DNA from: Candidatus Bathyarchaeota archaeon
Lineage (GTDB): Archaea > Thermoproteota > Bathyarchaeia > Bathyarchaeales > SOJC01
Reading direction: 5' to 3'
Assembly: GCA_023131225.1 (NCBI GenBank)
Contig: JAGLZW010000025.1
Coordinates: forward strand, 1-64,000
DNA length: 64,000 nucleotides
Within the stretch, counting starts at the first letter, position 1. Every line of letters begins with the position of its first letter. The notes under the pieces were generated by a model that worked only from the letters and a program-made list of their open reading frames with translations, searched no databases and had not been told where the DNA came from. Positions 9,241 to 18,453 of this stretch are shown in pieces. The position numbers and the translations under genes are program-made.

Positions 9241-9308
9241 AAGGCTCCTCCTTTTAGGTTTTGACGTCTCAAATCTTGTTTTGCATAAACGCGCGTGTGA
9301 ATATCCCT

Positions 9309-10016
9309 CTATCTTGATCTTGCTTTAACTCTTGGCTCAAGCATTGTCCAAAGCCATTCTACAAATTCTCTCAAGTTCTTGGTTTGAATATATACGTCGC
9401 CTGGACCCCTAATTTCAGTGACTAATCCTTCACCGCCCAGCAAAGTTTCTTTTAATCCTCCGAATTTCTTAACTTTATAGTTGCAAGTATCCCTGAAGGC
9501 AACGAGGTGGAAGTTATCAACAATCAAGGTTTGATCCGGCTTCAGTGTATGTTTGTCTATGGCACCGAAAGTGTTTATGAAAAGTGTTCCGTCACCTGTA
9601 ACTTTTACCATGAATAGTCCTTGTCCGAAGAGCCCTTTTGTGAAGCCTTGCCATTGAACGTCTAAATCTACGTTTTGGGTAGAAGCGATGTAGGCGGCTT
9701 TTTGAATTATGTAGCCTTGGTTTGGTTTAACTTCTAAAGTTTCGATGTCGCCCACTGGAGCTGAAACAAAGGCCACTTCCCCCTCATTTTGTTCTGCTCT
9801 GTAATCATTTACCCAGAAGGACTGACGTCCAAACAATTTCAAGCCGATGCTTCCTAGAAGGCTTTTCTCACGCTTTCTAGTGTGAACATCAATGTTTGGG
9901 TCCATATAGGTCATTGCTCCAGACTCCGCGGTTATAGTTTCGCTGGGCTTCAACTTGACGACAAGCATTGAATACGAAGGCTTATACTTAATTTCATATT
10001 CCACTTCTATTCCCAC
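9309..10016 (-). CDS. AIM24 / TIGR00266-family protein
   Basis: A 235-residue protein with the AIM24 fold pattern: MEIKYKPSYSMLVVKLKPSE-like start, AESGAMTYMDPNIDV, then a long double-stranded beta-helix with GEVAFVSAPVGDIETLEV, GLFGQGLFMVKVTGDGTLFI and the hallmark LIVDNFHLVAF. The family is widespread in bacteria and archaea; its biochemical role is not established, and in mitochondria it affects membrane organisation. It has no membrane helix. The ATG at 10016 may be preceded in practice by a slightly later start, but the family motif begins within ten residues. Confidence 0.88.
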   Translation of the reverse strand: MGIEVEYEIKYKPSYSMLVVKLKPSETITAESGAMTYMDPNIDVHTRKREKSLLGSIGLKLFGRQSFWVNDYRAEQNEGEVAFVSAPVGDIETLEVKPNQGYIIQKAAYIASTQNVDLDVQWQGFTKGLFGQGLFMVKVTGDGTLFINTFGAIDKHTLKPDQTLIVDNFHLVAFRDTCNYKVKKFGGLKETLLGGEGLVTEIRGPGDVYIQTKNLREFVEWLWTMLEPRVKARSR

Positions 10017-10231
10017 TCCAAATGTTTGTAAGTGAACTTGTTAATAAAATTGCGCGCTCACAAATCTGAACCGCGCTTTCCAACAGCTCTACAGCCAAGC
10101 AGCTAGGACCATCAGCGCATGACAGCGCAGAGATATTCTACAACGTTTTGTAGATAAGTTTTAAATTCACCGCAATGAAATCAAATTTGACTCCTGCTTA
10201 ATGCAGCATAATAGAAATGTTGTGTGACGTT

Positions 10232-11551
10232 ATGGAAAAGGAAAAGATATTACAAACGATAGAACGTGACAAAATAGACTTTATAGATTTGATGTTTTGT
10301 GACCTCTATGGTAATTTAAAGAGCGCCACGATTTCGCCCAGGGAGTTAGAGGATTGCCTTGACCATGGAAAATGGTTTGACGGCTCTTCTGTAGAAGGAT
10401 TTACTAGAATACACGAAAGCGACATGCTATTGGTTCCAGACATATCCACGTACCTTCGTCTTCCTTGGCTGCGTGATGACAGAAACGTGGCAAGGATAAT
10501 CTGCGACGTTCATGAACCAAGCAAAAACCCATTTGAAGGCGATCCTCGATATATCCTGAAACGAGTTCTGGAAAAGACCAAAAGCAAGGGGCACTCCTAC
10601 TACGTGGGTCCAGAAATCGAGTTTTTCCTATTTAGATCCAAAGAAAACGCAACTTATCACGATACAGCTGGATATTTTGACTTCTCGCCCCAAGACTTTG
10701 CAACTAGTATACGAGCGTTAATGGTTACCACCTTGGAGAAATTAGGCGTAAAAGTTGAAATGTCGCACCATGAATGCGCTCCAAGCCAACATGAAATAGA
10801 TATACAATACTCTGAAGCCTTGAAGACTGCTGATAACGTGATGATTCTTAAACAAGCCATTAAGACTGTTGCGAGCGACAAAGGTTTACATGCGACTTTC
10901 ATGCCGAAACCTATCTACGGTGTCAACGGAAGCGGAATGCACACACATCAATCAATCTTCAGCAAAGACGGCCAAAACCTCTTTCATGACAAAGAAGACA
11001 AGTACAGTCTATCTTCTCTCGCTTATTACTTCATGGGAGGCCAACTTGAATACATGCGAGAAATCGCAGCCATCTTATGTCCCACGGTAAACAGTTACAA
11101 ACGGCTTGTACGAGGGTACGAAGCACCCGTTTACATTTGCTGGGGGCAGAGAAATCGCTCAGCGTTGATTAGAGTTCCTAGATTCAGTGCGGGAAGAGAA
11201 AAGTCAACGAGGCTTGAACTAAGATGCCCCGACCCAAGCTGCAACCCCTACTTGGCCTTCGCTGTCATGCTAGCTGCTGGTCTCAAAGGCATCGAAGAAA
11301 AGATTGAACCACCATCTGCCGTAGAAGAGGACGTATACGGCTTTGACGATCAAAGACTTGCAAAGTTTTACATCAAAACTCTGCCGGCAAATCTCCGCGA
11401 AGCTATTGAAGAGCTTGAAAGAAGCAAATTGGCGGAAGAAACATTAGGTGAACACGCGTTCAAAAAATACATTGAGGTCAAGTTAACAGAATGGAATGAA
11501 TTCCAGAGAAGCGTCACAGACTGGGAGTTTGACAGGTATCGAAACTTGTAA
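10232..11551 (+). CDS. glnA: Glutamine synthetase, type I
   Basis: Makes glutamine from glutamate, ammonia and ATP. Seen in order: beta-grasp N-domain with DGSSVEGF (about 50), GPEIEFF (about 130) for metal binding, the Glu/His segment HHECAPSQHEID (about 180), NGSGMHTHQS (about 235) and RLELRCPDPSCNPYLAF with the catalytic Arg-x-Glu (about 330). At 439 residues it is a short GSI-alpha-type enzyme. There is no adenylylation-site Tyr loop that I can identify, so GlnE-style control is unlikely. Start: ATG at 10232 with GTGTGACG ahead is preferred over the in-frame ATG at 10217. It is monocistronic. Confidence 0.95.
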   Translation: MEKEKILQTIERDKIDFIDLMFCDLYGNLKSATISPRELEDCLDHGKWFDGSSVEGFTRIHESDMLLVPDISTYLRLPWLRDDRNVARIICDVHEPSKNPFEGDPRYILKRVLEKTKSKGHSYYVGPEIEFFLFRSKENATYHDTAGYFDFSPQDFATSIRALMVTTLEKLGVKVEMSHHECAPSQHEIDIQYSEALKTADNVMILKQAIKTVASDKGLHATFMPKPIYGVNGSGMHTHQSIFSKDGQNLFHDKEDKYSLSSLAYYFMGGQLEYMREIAAILCPTVNSYKRLVRGYEAPVYICWGQRNRSALIRVPRFSAGREKSTRLELRCPDPSCNPYLAFAVMLAAGLKGIEEKIEPPSAVEEDVYGFDDQRLAKFYIKTLPANLREAIEELERSKLAEETLGEHAFKKYIEVKLTEWNEFQRSVTDWEFDRYRNL

Positions 11552-11578
11552 ACTAGGCGTGCTTCTCTAACGTTAATT

Positions 11579-12076
11579 CTATGTCGCCAGACCTTGCTTT
11601 GCTATTTTATACGTTTTCGTTACATCTTCAATTTCACCGTTTTCAAAAGCGTACACTTCTTTCAAGTTCTTCTTCCAGTTTCGTTCATACATCTCAGGAT
11701 CATCTATCCTCTTTTCCGAAGGGTCAACGTGAACCCACTTGCCCTGCTTTTCGTCCCAAACCTCTGTCCACGCGTGATCTGACATGTCAAGGATTAACCT
11801 CGCACGGTAACCGTTCGCAAGGCAGATAGCTGTGAACAAGACACTGAATTCTCTGCATTTGCCCTGACCGTACTCAATTATTTCAAAAGGATCGCTATGG
11901 CGCACAATGTCGCCCTTGTTGAATTCTACTCTGTCATGAACCCATTTGATCAGTTCGGGCAAAGCCTGCCTTTTCTTAAAGAATTTTTCAAGCCGGCTCA
12001 GTAAAGAGGGGTCTGTGAGTCTTTCGCTGATTCTCCGGTACATTTTTATGGCTTCCGGATTCGGCGATGAATTCAT
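11579..12076 (-). CDS. Transglutaminase-like / PNGase-like thiol hydrolase
   Basis: A 165-residue protein with a complete Cys-His-Asp triad in the transglutaminase-like order: GKCREFS (Cys near 72), DHAWTEVWD (His near 104) and WVHVDPSE (Asp near 120). The spacing and the HVDPSE sequence resemble the peptide:N-glycanase/Rad4 branch more than true transglutaminases. It is short and lacks a signal peptide or membrane helix, so it acts in the cytosol. The substrate is unknown; peptide or glycopeptide hydrolysis is possible. Confidence 0.8.
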   Translation of the reverse strand: MNSSPNPEAIKMYRRISERLTDPSLLSRLEKFFKKRQALPELIKWVHDRVEFNKGDIVRHSDPFEIIEYGQGKCREFSVLFTAICLANGYRARLILDMSDHAWTEVWDEKQGKWVHVDPSEKRIDDPEMYERNWKKNLKEVYAFENGEIEDVTKTYKIAKQGLAT

Positions 12077-12300
12077 GGCATTTTTCTTCCGGTTTCAGAT
12101 ACTTATGGGCGAGGTTCAACGATATGTTTCTTAGGAGGCTTCGAAAATGTCTTATGAAAGAGAAATAAATACTTCAAGTCAGTGTCGTGCGTGCGCGTGC
12201 ACAAGCTAGTTTCATTGCTGAAAACGTGAATTTCAAATATTTACTTGTGTTTCTTAAGAGATTTATCCGCCGCAATATATCCTTAAAGAGAGACGGTGCT

Positions 12301-12582
12301 ATGACTCGTTCAAAGCTGGAAAGGTATCTTAGCATTCTTGAAGTTTTGGTTTCTCGACCCTTGGAACTTGAGATAATTCTTTATCAGGTCGACGAAGAGT
12401 GGGGTATTCTGAAGGAGTATTTGGACTTTCTGATTCTGCATGGACTTGTTGAGAAACTCCCCTTAGACAAGAAAAGAGTCGTTTACACAGTCACTGAGAA
12501 AGGACTCGCATTACTGAGAACGCTACAAGGACAGGAATATCTTGACGAACACCAGAACTTATTGCTAGTATACGAAGAATAA
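12301..12582 (+). CDS. Winged-helix transcriptional regulator (archaeal HTH_45-like)
   Basis: A 93-residue protein. ATG at 12301 is chosen because GGTG lies four bases ahead and the HTH begins right after (KLERYLSILEVLVSRPLELE); the frame is open further upstream from 12187, but that part has no domain. The pattern LEIILYQ, LKEYLDFLILHGLVEKL, VVYTVTEKGLALLRTL is the typical three-helix plus wing unit that ends in TEKG. It probably acts as a dimer via the C-terminal helix. The target is unknown. Confidence 0.8.
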   Translation: MTRSKLERYLSILEVLVSRPLELEIILYQVDEEWGILKEYLDFLILHGLVEKLPLDKKRVVYTVTEKGLALLRTLQGQEYLDEHQNLLLVYEE

Positions 12583-12611
12583 GCGCGCGCATAGTATTAT
12601 TCGAGTATCTG

Positions 12612-12657
12612 TAGTATAGTCAGGTTAGAATAGCCTATAATGGAGATATCTCCCGAA
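12612..12657 (+). repeat. 46-bp conserved element, copy A (tRNA-D-arm-like half plus palindrome)
   Basis: Begins TAGTATAGTCAGGTTAGAA, which resembles a tRNA D-arm, has nine variable bases, then ATGGAGATATCTCCCGAA containing the perfect palindrome GGAGATATCTCC. A second copy with the same spacing lies at 22752-22797. The two halves match except one base and the nine-base spacer. No complete tRNA can be folded. It could be an attachment site, a small RNA or a protein-binding site. Confidence 0.6.
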
Positions 12658-12816
12658 GACCAAACTATTAGTTGGATTTCGTGAATTCTTGATATACAGA
12701 AAGTGATAATCAGAGGGTATTTATAAATATTGTGTTGGCGGGTTCTGTCAAGTCTTCGTCAGATTAGGATACTTGTAAACTTTCGTCTGATAGTAACATT
12801 TTGGAATTTAGTGAAC

Positions 12817-15800
12817 TTATATCGTTGTCTGCGAAGAAAACTTTTCTCGCTTTGAAAGTGGATATTTATCGATAAGTTCGTCTATTTCTTTCATTATCTC
12901 AATCGTTCTAGAAATGGCAACGATAATTTTTTGATACAATTCAATTTCGTCATACGTCAATTCGAATTTTCGTCTATCTTTTAGCCATTTATAGCAGACT
13001 TGGTAACCTCCAACTTGAAAGTTCCATATCTCTCTCTCAACTTTGCCAAAGTATTGATCCTTATTTATGTAGACTCTCTCGTTTTCTTCCTCATATCTCG
13101 GATACTTTCCTTGTACTCTATTTGTTCCACTTCTCGGAAAGGATGTAATAAATTGAGACAAAACTGGTGATTTCAACAGATGAAGAGACACTAGCTCTTC
13201 ACCCATCTGAACTAAAGAATGGAATAAAGTTAAGTCTTCAGTTATCTGGATTCGAGGATATTCTATCTTAAGAAACTCTGAATATCGTTGTCTATATGTT
13301 GGGCAATGCAAGAGTGCGTAAATGTAGTAGAGTAAATCTTTGACACCAATTGTAGTTGAAAGATTCCCCTTATCTTTATCTACAAATTTTAGTCTAAGCC
13401 TTGTCTCAACATCTTTGATAAAATCTCGGTTAATGTTAGGTTTTTTAGAAGAATAATCATTAGAATAGATATAGAGTGGGAAAAGATAGGTACTTCCAGC
13501 TCCAGTAGTCTTATTTCCTGCACTACATTGATCTGCAATACTGTCTGAACAAAAGACGTAAGAAAATTCAAAGGTTGGGGAATGAGGACGGTGTGTTAAG
13601 AACGCTAGATTTGATCTGAGCATATGCCTTTGAATTTGAAAAACAGGTCTCTCTAGAATATGCTTTGAGTAAAATATATGTCTATAGTCGAAGGGACGGT
13701 ATAAACAAAGTCTAAAATCGTCTTCCCAATTAACGTCTTCTTGTAGGTCTCTTTTCGCCTCTGAAACATTCCAACTTGAGGTATCGTGTAGAGAGTATTT
13801 CTGGATAACCTCTTTAGCCTTTTCCTCATCATTCTTAAAACATTTGATGCGCTCTCTTAATCGTGTTAGATCACGATCTATGACAAAACTATCTCTAGCT
13901 GTTACAAACCCTACATTACTCTCTGGGAATATCTCGGGGATAGACCAACCTCTCTCATATTCTTTCTTGAGTGCAAAATCCTTTGGAACGAAGAAATAGT
14001 ATGGTGATTGAGGTTCTATTATTTCCCAATCATTGTTTTTCAAAATCGTATAGACATCATTATTTTCCAAGAAACTATACTTAGAGTTTTGTGAACCCCA
14101 GACATCTTTATAGCTTATTGTCTTCTTCTTGATTCTTGGATTTTTGATAAAAATACTGATTGCAACGCCTTGACGAATATCGAATACATTTTCGTCTAAT
14201 CCCCCATCAGGGGTTGTCTCTTTCTTTAATGCATTACCATGAAGGTTCAAAATAAAGATCGAATCAAAAGTGTTCATAAGAGATTGACGCATCCCCCTGA
14301 ATGTAGGATTATCTAAGTATCCATGATTTGTAATAAAAGCCAAAATGCCCTCCCTAGTTTGTTCAATACGCCATTGACCAAAGCGGATAAATTTTACATA
14401 ATCATCTTGTATCCAGAGCTTTTTTTCCTTGAGAGGCTTGCCATCTACCTCACGATAATCACTAATTAGATTCAGTATCCAATTGCCTCGATTTGCAGAA
14501 ATCTTGGAATATGGGGGATTACCAAGAACTACCATAATCGGTTTCTCTTTCTTTATTTGAGCAGCAATATTTGCCTCCTCACTTATCCAACCAGCAAACA
14601 GTTTTTCAGTTTTCTTCACACCTTCTTCTAGACTATTCGTTAGATAAATCCCTAATCTTTCATCACCAGAAAAACTATAACCTAAATCTTGAAGTTGTAA
14701 GCTCAATTTAAGATGTGCAATAGAGTAAGGAGTCATCAACAGTTCAAAACCAAATATTCGAGATAGAAGCTTTTCAGTTACATAAGCATTCCAAAGTCCT
14801 TGTTGTTCAGAGAAATAGGTGTAGATGGTATCTATGACTTTGAATAAGAAGGTTCCAGTTCCACATGCTGGGTCTAAGACTAGAGTTTCCGAATCTGCGA
14901 GACCCCTTGATTTGTTAAAGCTCTTCAGAAGTATCTTGTCAATCGATGATGTGATGAATGAAACAACGGATAGTGGTGTATAAAATACACCTCTCTTAAC
15001 TTTTGTCTCAGGGTTATAGACTGAAAGGTAAGTTTCATAGAAGTTGACGATAGGGTCTTCCTTTCCTTTCTGTTTCGCCATCTCATTAAGAATAGCATTA
15101 ATGTCTGTTTTCGCAAGTAATTTAGTGGCTTCATCTACAATCCATGCGATACGCTCATCCAACTCGTAACCCGCAATTTCAATAAACAATTTTCTTAGAA
15201 ATGGATTTGTCTTTGGAAAGCTAGATAGTGCTTTTTCCCTCGAAAAATCAGGTTCATCAGGTAGATTGCATCTACTCGAAAATAGTCCATATGGGATAGT
15301 TTGAGCATACATATCAGCAAATTGTTCAAGGGTGAGATCAGGGATTAGAATTTCTTTCAGACTTTCGAATTGAGAATGAAGGTTTCCTATATTCTCTTCT
15401 TTTTCAAATGTCTTGATTATGAGAACTTTGAGAAGACGTGAGAGTGAAGCCATTCTCTCAGCTAGTTCATATGAATTTTTGATTGTTGGAATGTCTATGC
15501 TATAATAACTATTCAACAAATCATGAAATTTTTCAAATTCGTTCTTGTTGATTATTAAATTATCTTCTTGATCTAGAGAAGCAATTTTAACGATTGGTTC
15601 TCTTAACTGACCATTTACATACCATCTGAACTCAAGATAATCCGTTAAAATAAGATTGGGTAAGGACAAATATCTTTTGATTTGCTCACTTTTTTCAACT
15701 TGAATCAAGGAAGTACATATATCTTTTGTTTCAATGTAACCAAGAGGTACATTACCCTTAAGCAAAATATAATCTGGCGAACCACACTCAATTCTCTTTG

Positions 15801-15945
15801 GTTCATTTATTACATTAACATCCGAATAGATAGATTCCAAAAATTTCTTTAGTGCAAATCTATGGGTGTGTTCTGTATAATTGCCAAAAGCCAAATTCTT
15901 TTCTAGTTCCTTGAGGTAGACTTTTAAACTAGCTTGGAAACTCAT
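12817..15945 (-). CDS. Single-polypeptide restriction-modification enzyme (type IIG / ISP-like)
   Basis: A 1042-residue protein joining nuclease, methylase and recognition in one chain. N-terminal PD-(D/E)XK signature: PD at 57-58 and ETK at 72-74. Then a helical spacer, an N6-adenine methyltransferase domain with motif I DPACGTGTF (about 355-363) and motif IV NPPY (about 474-477), and a long C-terminal target-recognition part with FFVPKDF and LYRPFDYRHIFYS (about 730). That part is the usual specificity region of type ISP-like enzymes. No helicase domain is present, which separates it from true type ISP. It would modify host DNA at an asymmetric site and cut unmodified DNA. No separate S or M gene is needed. 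The HEPN and recombinase genes next door suggest a defence island. Confidence 0.9.
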   Translation of the reverse strand: MSFQASLKVYLKELEKNLAFGNYTEHTHRFALKKFLESIYSDVNVINEPKRIECGSPDYILLKGNVPLGYIETKDICTSLIQVEKSEQIKRYLSLPNLILTDYLEFRWYVNGQLREPIVKIASLDQEDNLIINKNEFEKFHDLLNSYYSIDIPTIKNSYELAERMASLSRLLKVLIIKTFEKEENIGNLHSQFESLKEILIPDLTLEQFADMYAQTIPYGLFSSRCNLPDEPDFSREKALSSFPKTNPFLRKLFIEIAGYELDERIAWIVDEATKLLAKTDINAILNEMAKQKGKEDPIVNFYETYLSVYNPETKVKRGVFYTPLSVVSFITSSIDKILLKSFNKSRGLADSETLVLDPACGTGTFLFKVIDTIYTYFSEQQGLWNAYVTEKLLSRIFGFELLMTPYSIAHLKLSLQLQDLGYSFSGDERLGIYLTNSLEEGVKKTEKLFAGWISEEANIAAQIKKEKPIMVVLGNPPYSKISANRGNWILNLISDYREVDGKPLKEKKLWIQDDYVKFIRFGQWRIEQTREGILAFITNHGYLDNPTFRGMRQSLMNTFDSIFILNLHGNALKKETTPDGGLDENVFDIRQGVAISIFIKNPRIKKKTISYKDVWGSQNSKYSFLENNDVYTILKNNDWEIIEPQSPYYFFVPKDFALKKEYERGWSIPEIFPESNVGFVTARDSFVIDRDLTRLRERIKCFKNDEEKAKEVIQKYSLHDTSSWNVSEAKRDLQEDVNWEDDFRLCLYRPFDYRHIFYSKHILERPVFQIQRHMLRSNLAFLTHRPHSPTFEFSYVFCSDSIADQCSAGNKTTGAGSTYLFPLYIYSNDYSSKKPNINRDFIKDVETRLRLKFVDKDKGNLSTTIGVKDLLYYIYALLHCPTYRQRYSEFLKIEYPRIQITEDLTLFHSLVQMGEELVSLHLLKSPVLSQFITSFPRSGTNRVQGKYPRYEEENERVYINKDQYFGKVEREIWNFQVGGYQVCYKWLKDRRKFELTYDEIELYQKIIVAISRTIEIMKEIDELIDKYPLSKREKFSSQTTI

Positions 15946-16008
15946 TTATTTTCATAAATTGTTTACGCTTTCCTACAATAAAGGATTTCTTATCTAAGGT
16001 AGCTTGTT

Positions 16009-16378
16009 TTATGAGTGAGAGTTCCGAAGAGTTTTACCAGCATTTTGGATTAGAGTTTTCCATTTGTTCTTTCCTTCAATGGTTATTCCACATGCTTCAG
16101 CAGGAGTCTTACCATCTAACCCCTCATGTTCTCATATGTAGTTATGGTAGATTTGGTAACCTTTCAATATTGGAGTGTCCTTTTTCTTTAACCCTCGCAT
16201 AACTTTCTCTCTATCTCTGATTTCTCCGTTTAGTCTTTCTATTTTGTTGTTGTTCATATCACCCTTAATTTTGATGTGTCTAATGTGCCGTGTTCTTGGG
16301 TTGCGGAGTGTCCAAAACTCGATTCCAAATCATACCTTATACCCGAAATATGCTTCGAGAAGTTGTGAATAGTCATTT
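16009..16378 (-). pseudogene. Transposase C-terminal relic (DDE integrase-core type)
   Basis: One minus-strand frame gives the end of an archaeal DDE transposase: FWTLRNPRTRHIRHIKIKG, NNNKIERLNGEIRDREKVMR with the catalytic Glu region, KGYQIYHNYI and GLDGKTPAEACGITIEG, with a natural stop at 16009. Two in-frame TGA codons interrupt it (one in YI-TGA-EHEGLDG, probably from CGA; one in YKV-TGA-FGIEF). The N-terminal two-thirds is missing and its right edge abuts the stop of the HEPN gene. No inverted repeats were found. It is a dead insertion-sequence remnant. Confidence 0.8.
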
Positions 16379-16381
16379 CAA

Positions 16382-17563
16382 CTATCCTGAATATATTATC
16401 CTATCCACAATTTCGTCAAGTGAATCACCCATTTTCTTCTTCTTATTCTTCGGTGAGACATTACGAAGACCTTGTGCATCAATCAAATTCAATATCCTTA
16501 TAATAATCTCGTTGAGATACCGACGTGCGTCTATAGTCATGAAAAAGTCATATTTGGATCGTCCGCCATGGGCAATACTTGACCTCTTTCGATACAGCTT
16601 CTCTAAACTTTCTGATAGATCTAGTCTATCCTTCAAATCATTACCCAATAAGATTGCTCCTTTCTCAGAAAACTTGTGAGTAAGATCCGTCTTACTACTA
16701 ATGATTAATCGTTCAATGGCGGCTACATAAAAGAAGAGTCTTTGATGGTCTGGAGAATGATTATCGCCTATTCTTTGGAAATGAAGAGCATCTTTAATGC
16801 GTTCTTCCAACTCTGAGGAAGGTTTAACGCACACATTATTCAGTCTATCAATTAGTTTCTGTTTACGGGAATAGTATGGGTATCTGTTAAATTCCACAGT
16901 AGTTGCAAGAAAGGGTTTGTTTTCGTTAGTATTCATTCCAATCGCGTGTTGAGGCAAATGAATTCTAGCTGTAGGCGTTGCTATTCTGAGTATGTCAAGA
17001 GACTCTTCTGAAAATTCAAACGCATTCTCAAACCTTATAGAGTAACTAATAGCAGATGTGGTTATCTTTAACCAATACCCAATATGCGGATCCTGTGGAA
17101 TAACTATTTTTTTAACTATTTCTCTTAATATCCGTTCTTTTTCTGGTTTCTCATTTACAATTTTACCTTTAGCTAGGGATTTAGCAAAAACTTTTACTAG
17201 TTGAGGCATTGACTTAAAAGTTAAAAGTACTCCATAGCCTAGTCGATAATTATTAGGGAACTTTTCTAATTCTGACAATTGAAAATAGAAGTTCGTTTTC
17301 TTCACGCTGAAAAAATTCTCGACTGATTTATTGAACTCGTCGCGGTTTAATGATGAGAGTTTCTCTTTGAACATTTGTTGCAGTAGAAAATATCGCAGAT
17401 GAGTAGGATCAATTGTATGATCTAATTTATGATGGATAACTCTCGCTTCCAGTTTTAATGTTTCATCCTCATACCGTCTATTATCATTCTTGAACTCGAA
17501 GAGTCTAAGACATTCACTCTTTAACAAATCGATTCTGCTAGCTTCATTCATAATCTTTACCAA
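16382..17563 (-). CDS. Apea-type HEPN-domain protein (putative defence RNase)
   Basis: A 393-residue protein. The C-terminal 120 residues match the Apea-like HEPN domain: RLFFYVAAIERLIIS, the helix LSESLEKLYRKRSSIAHGG with the R-x4-H catalytic motif (about 328-335), and a last helix RRYLNEIIIRILNLI. The first 250 residues are mixed alpha/beta without a motif I know, perhaps a sensor. HEPN proteins of this group are usually RNases in antiviral systems. It lies between a restriction enzyme and a recombinase. The C-terminus is directly followed by a transposase relic but appears complete (ends DRIIYSG). Confidence 0.8.
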   Translation of the reverse strand: MVKIMNEASRIDLLKSECLRLFEFKNDNRRYEDETLKLEARVIHHKLDHTIDPTHLRYFLLQQMFKEKLSSLNRDEFNKSVENFFSVKKTNFYFQLSELEKFPNNYRLGYGVLLTFKSMPQLVKVFAKSLAKGKIVNEKPEKERILREIVKKIVIPQDPHIGYWLKITTSAISYSIRFENAFEFSEESLDILRIATPTARIHLPQHAIGMNTNENKPFLATTVEFNRYPYYSRKQKLIDRLNNVCVKPSSELEERIKDALHFQRIGDNHSPDHQRLFFYVAAIERLIISSKTDLTHKFSEKGAILLGNDLKDRLDLSESLEKLYRKRSSIAHGGRSKYDFFMTIDARRYLNEIIIRILNLIDAQGLRNVSPKNKKKKMGDSLDEIVDRIIYSG

Positions 17564-18012
17564 TTCAATTTAAACAATATGCACGATATAAAAGACTTAT
17601 CAGAGACTTGAACATACGCAAAGCAGAGGGTTAAGAAAGAGCCATTTTTCATAGGTCTATTCCCATATAGATCCCCTTACCCCTTTCCCATTTCTGTTTT
17701 GACGTTAATTTTCATTAAATACCCGTATTATACAATGGGAACCTAAAAGGGAAAGGGAAAATGGGAAAACGCTTAGATTGCTGGATATAAATACTCCTAA
17801 TCTGAGGTTCTTAACGAATTTAAAGTCTTGCAGATCAATTCCCAACTTTTCTGACAACAAATTTCCCTTCAAAATTGAGTTTCCCTCTGGAAATTGTGGG
17901 AAACCCCCAAAATGGGAACTGGAAAAATCGGGACTCTTATGCGCATGCATGCTTGGAAAAGCGCACACTTCTGAAATAATGGAAAGCTATCAAATTGAAA
18001 TGCGCGCAGAAA
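17564..18012. other. Intergenic region rich in GGGAA direct repeats
   Basis: About 450 bases without a supportable gene. Repeated GGGAA units, often two in tandem 7 bp apart, occur at about 17680-17700 (minus), 17737-17770 (four units on plus) and 17880-17930. The same motif recurs near 18355 and 18408. A frame at 17778 (plus) has no ribosome site and is not called. The cluster looks like operator sites or a regulated control region of the mobile element. Confidence 0.5.
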
Positions 18013-18351
18013 TTAGCCTCTTGTGGCTTCCAATAGCTTCTGTAATACAAACTTATCATATTCTTCATCAATTCTTCTCTTGAATTGTTCAATTTCTTTC
18101 TTTAATTTCCGCTTTTCGTAAAAGTAGTTATGTCTCTCCAAGCCTTTTTTGGTCATTTTGTATTCATATGCTCTCCCCAACTTTTTCCCTTCAACAAGCC
18201 CTCCTCTTCTCAGCCTTAATAACCTAACACCAAGAGTTTTAGGTTTCACGCCCCATAATGCTGGGTTTTCAAGAAGCGCCTTTACTGTCACATATTCTGT
18301 TATCGCACCTCGAGTTATCAATGCGCTCAATAGTTCCTCTTTCGTTATCAT
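18013..18351 (-). CDS. Winged-helix regulator with coiled-coil tail
   Basis: A 112-residue protein. Residues 1-75 form an HTH with wing (VTVKALLENPALWGVKPKTLGVRLLRLRR, then YEYKMTKKGLERH), followed by a charged coiled coil (EKRKLKKEIEQFKRRIDEEYDKF) for dimerisation. It lies beside the tyrosine recombinase and in the middle of several GGGAA tandem repeats, one of them immediately upstream of its ATG, so autorepression is likely. That is inference from position only. Confidence 0.75.
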   Translation of the reverse strand: MITKEELLSALITRGAITEYVTVKALLENPALWGVKPKTLGVRLLRLRRGGLVEGKKLGRAYEYKMTKKGLERHNYFYEKRKLKKEIEQFKRRIDEEYDKFVLQKLLEATRG

Positions 18352-18354
18352 AAT

Positions 18355-18369
18355 TTCCCAGTTCCCACA
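18355..18369 (-). promoter_or_regulatory. Putative operator: tandem GGGAA repeat upstream of the wHTH gene
   Basis: On the minus strand the sequence reads GGGAACTGGGAAAT, two GGGAA units at 7-bp spacing, ending four bases before the ATG at 18351. A near-identical GGGAAATGGGAAAAC lies at 18408-18422 on plus, between this gene and the recombinase stop. Four such sites in one kilobase around a small regulator gene suggest it binds them. Confidence 0.45.
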
Positions 18370-18453
18370 AGTCTACATCTAGCCGTAGAATAAATAAAAC
18401 TTTTTTTGGGAAATGGGAAAACTAAGGATAGAAAAGTCGGTGGTGGAATTATG

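Noticed and set aside
12612-12657. A tRNA gene at the 46-bp element
   Set aside because: Only a D-arm-like part is present; the palindrome GGAGATATCTCC cannot form a 7-base anticodon loop, and there is no T-arm.
17778-18083. A 101-residue plus-strand frame in the GGGAA-rich gap
   Set aside because: No ribosome site, overlaps the wHTH gene antisense, composition reflects the repeats.
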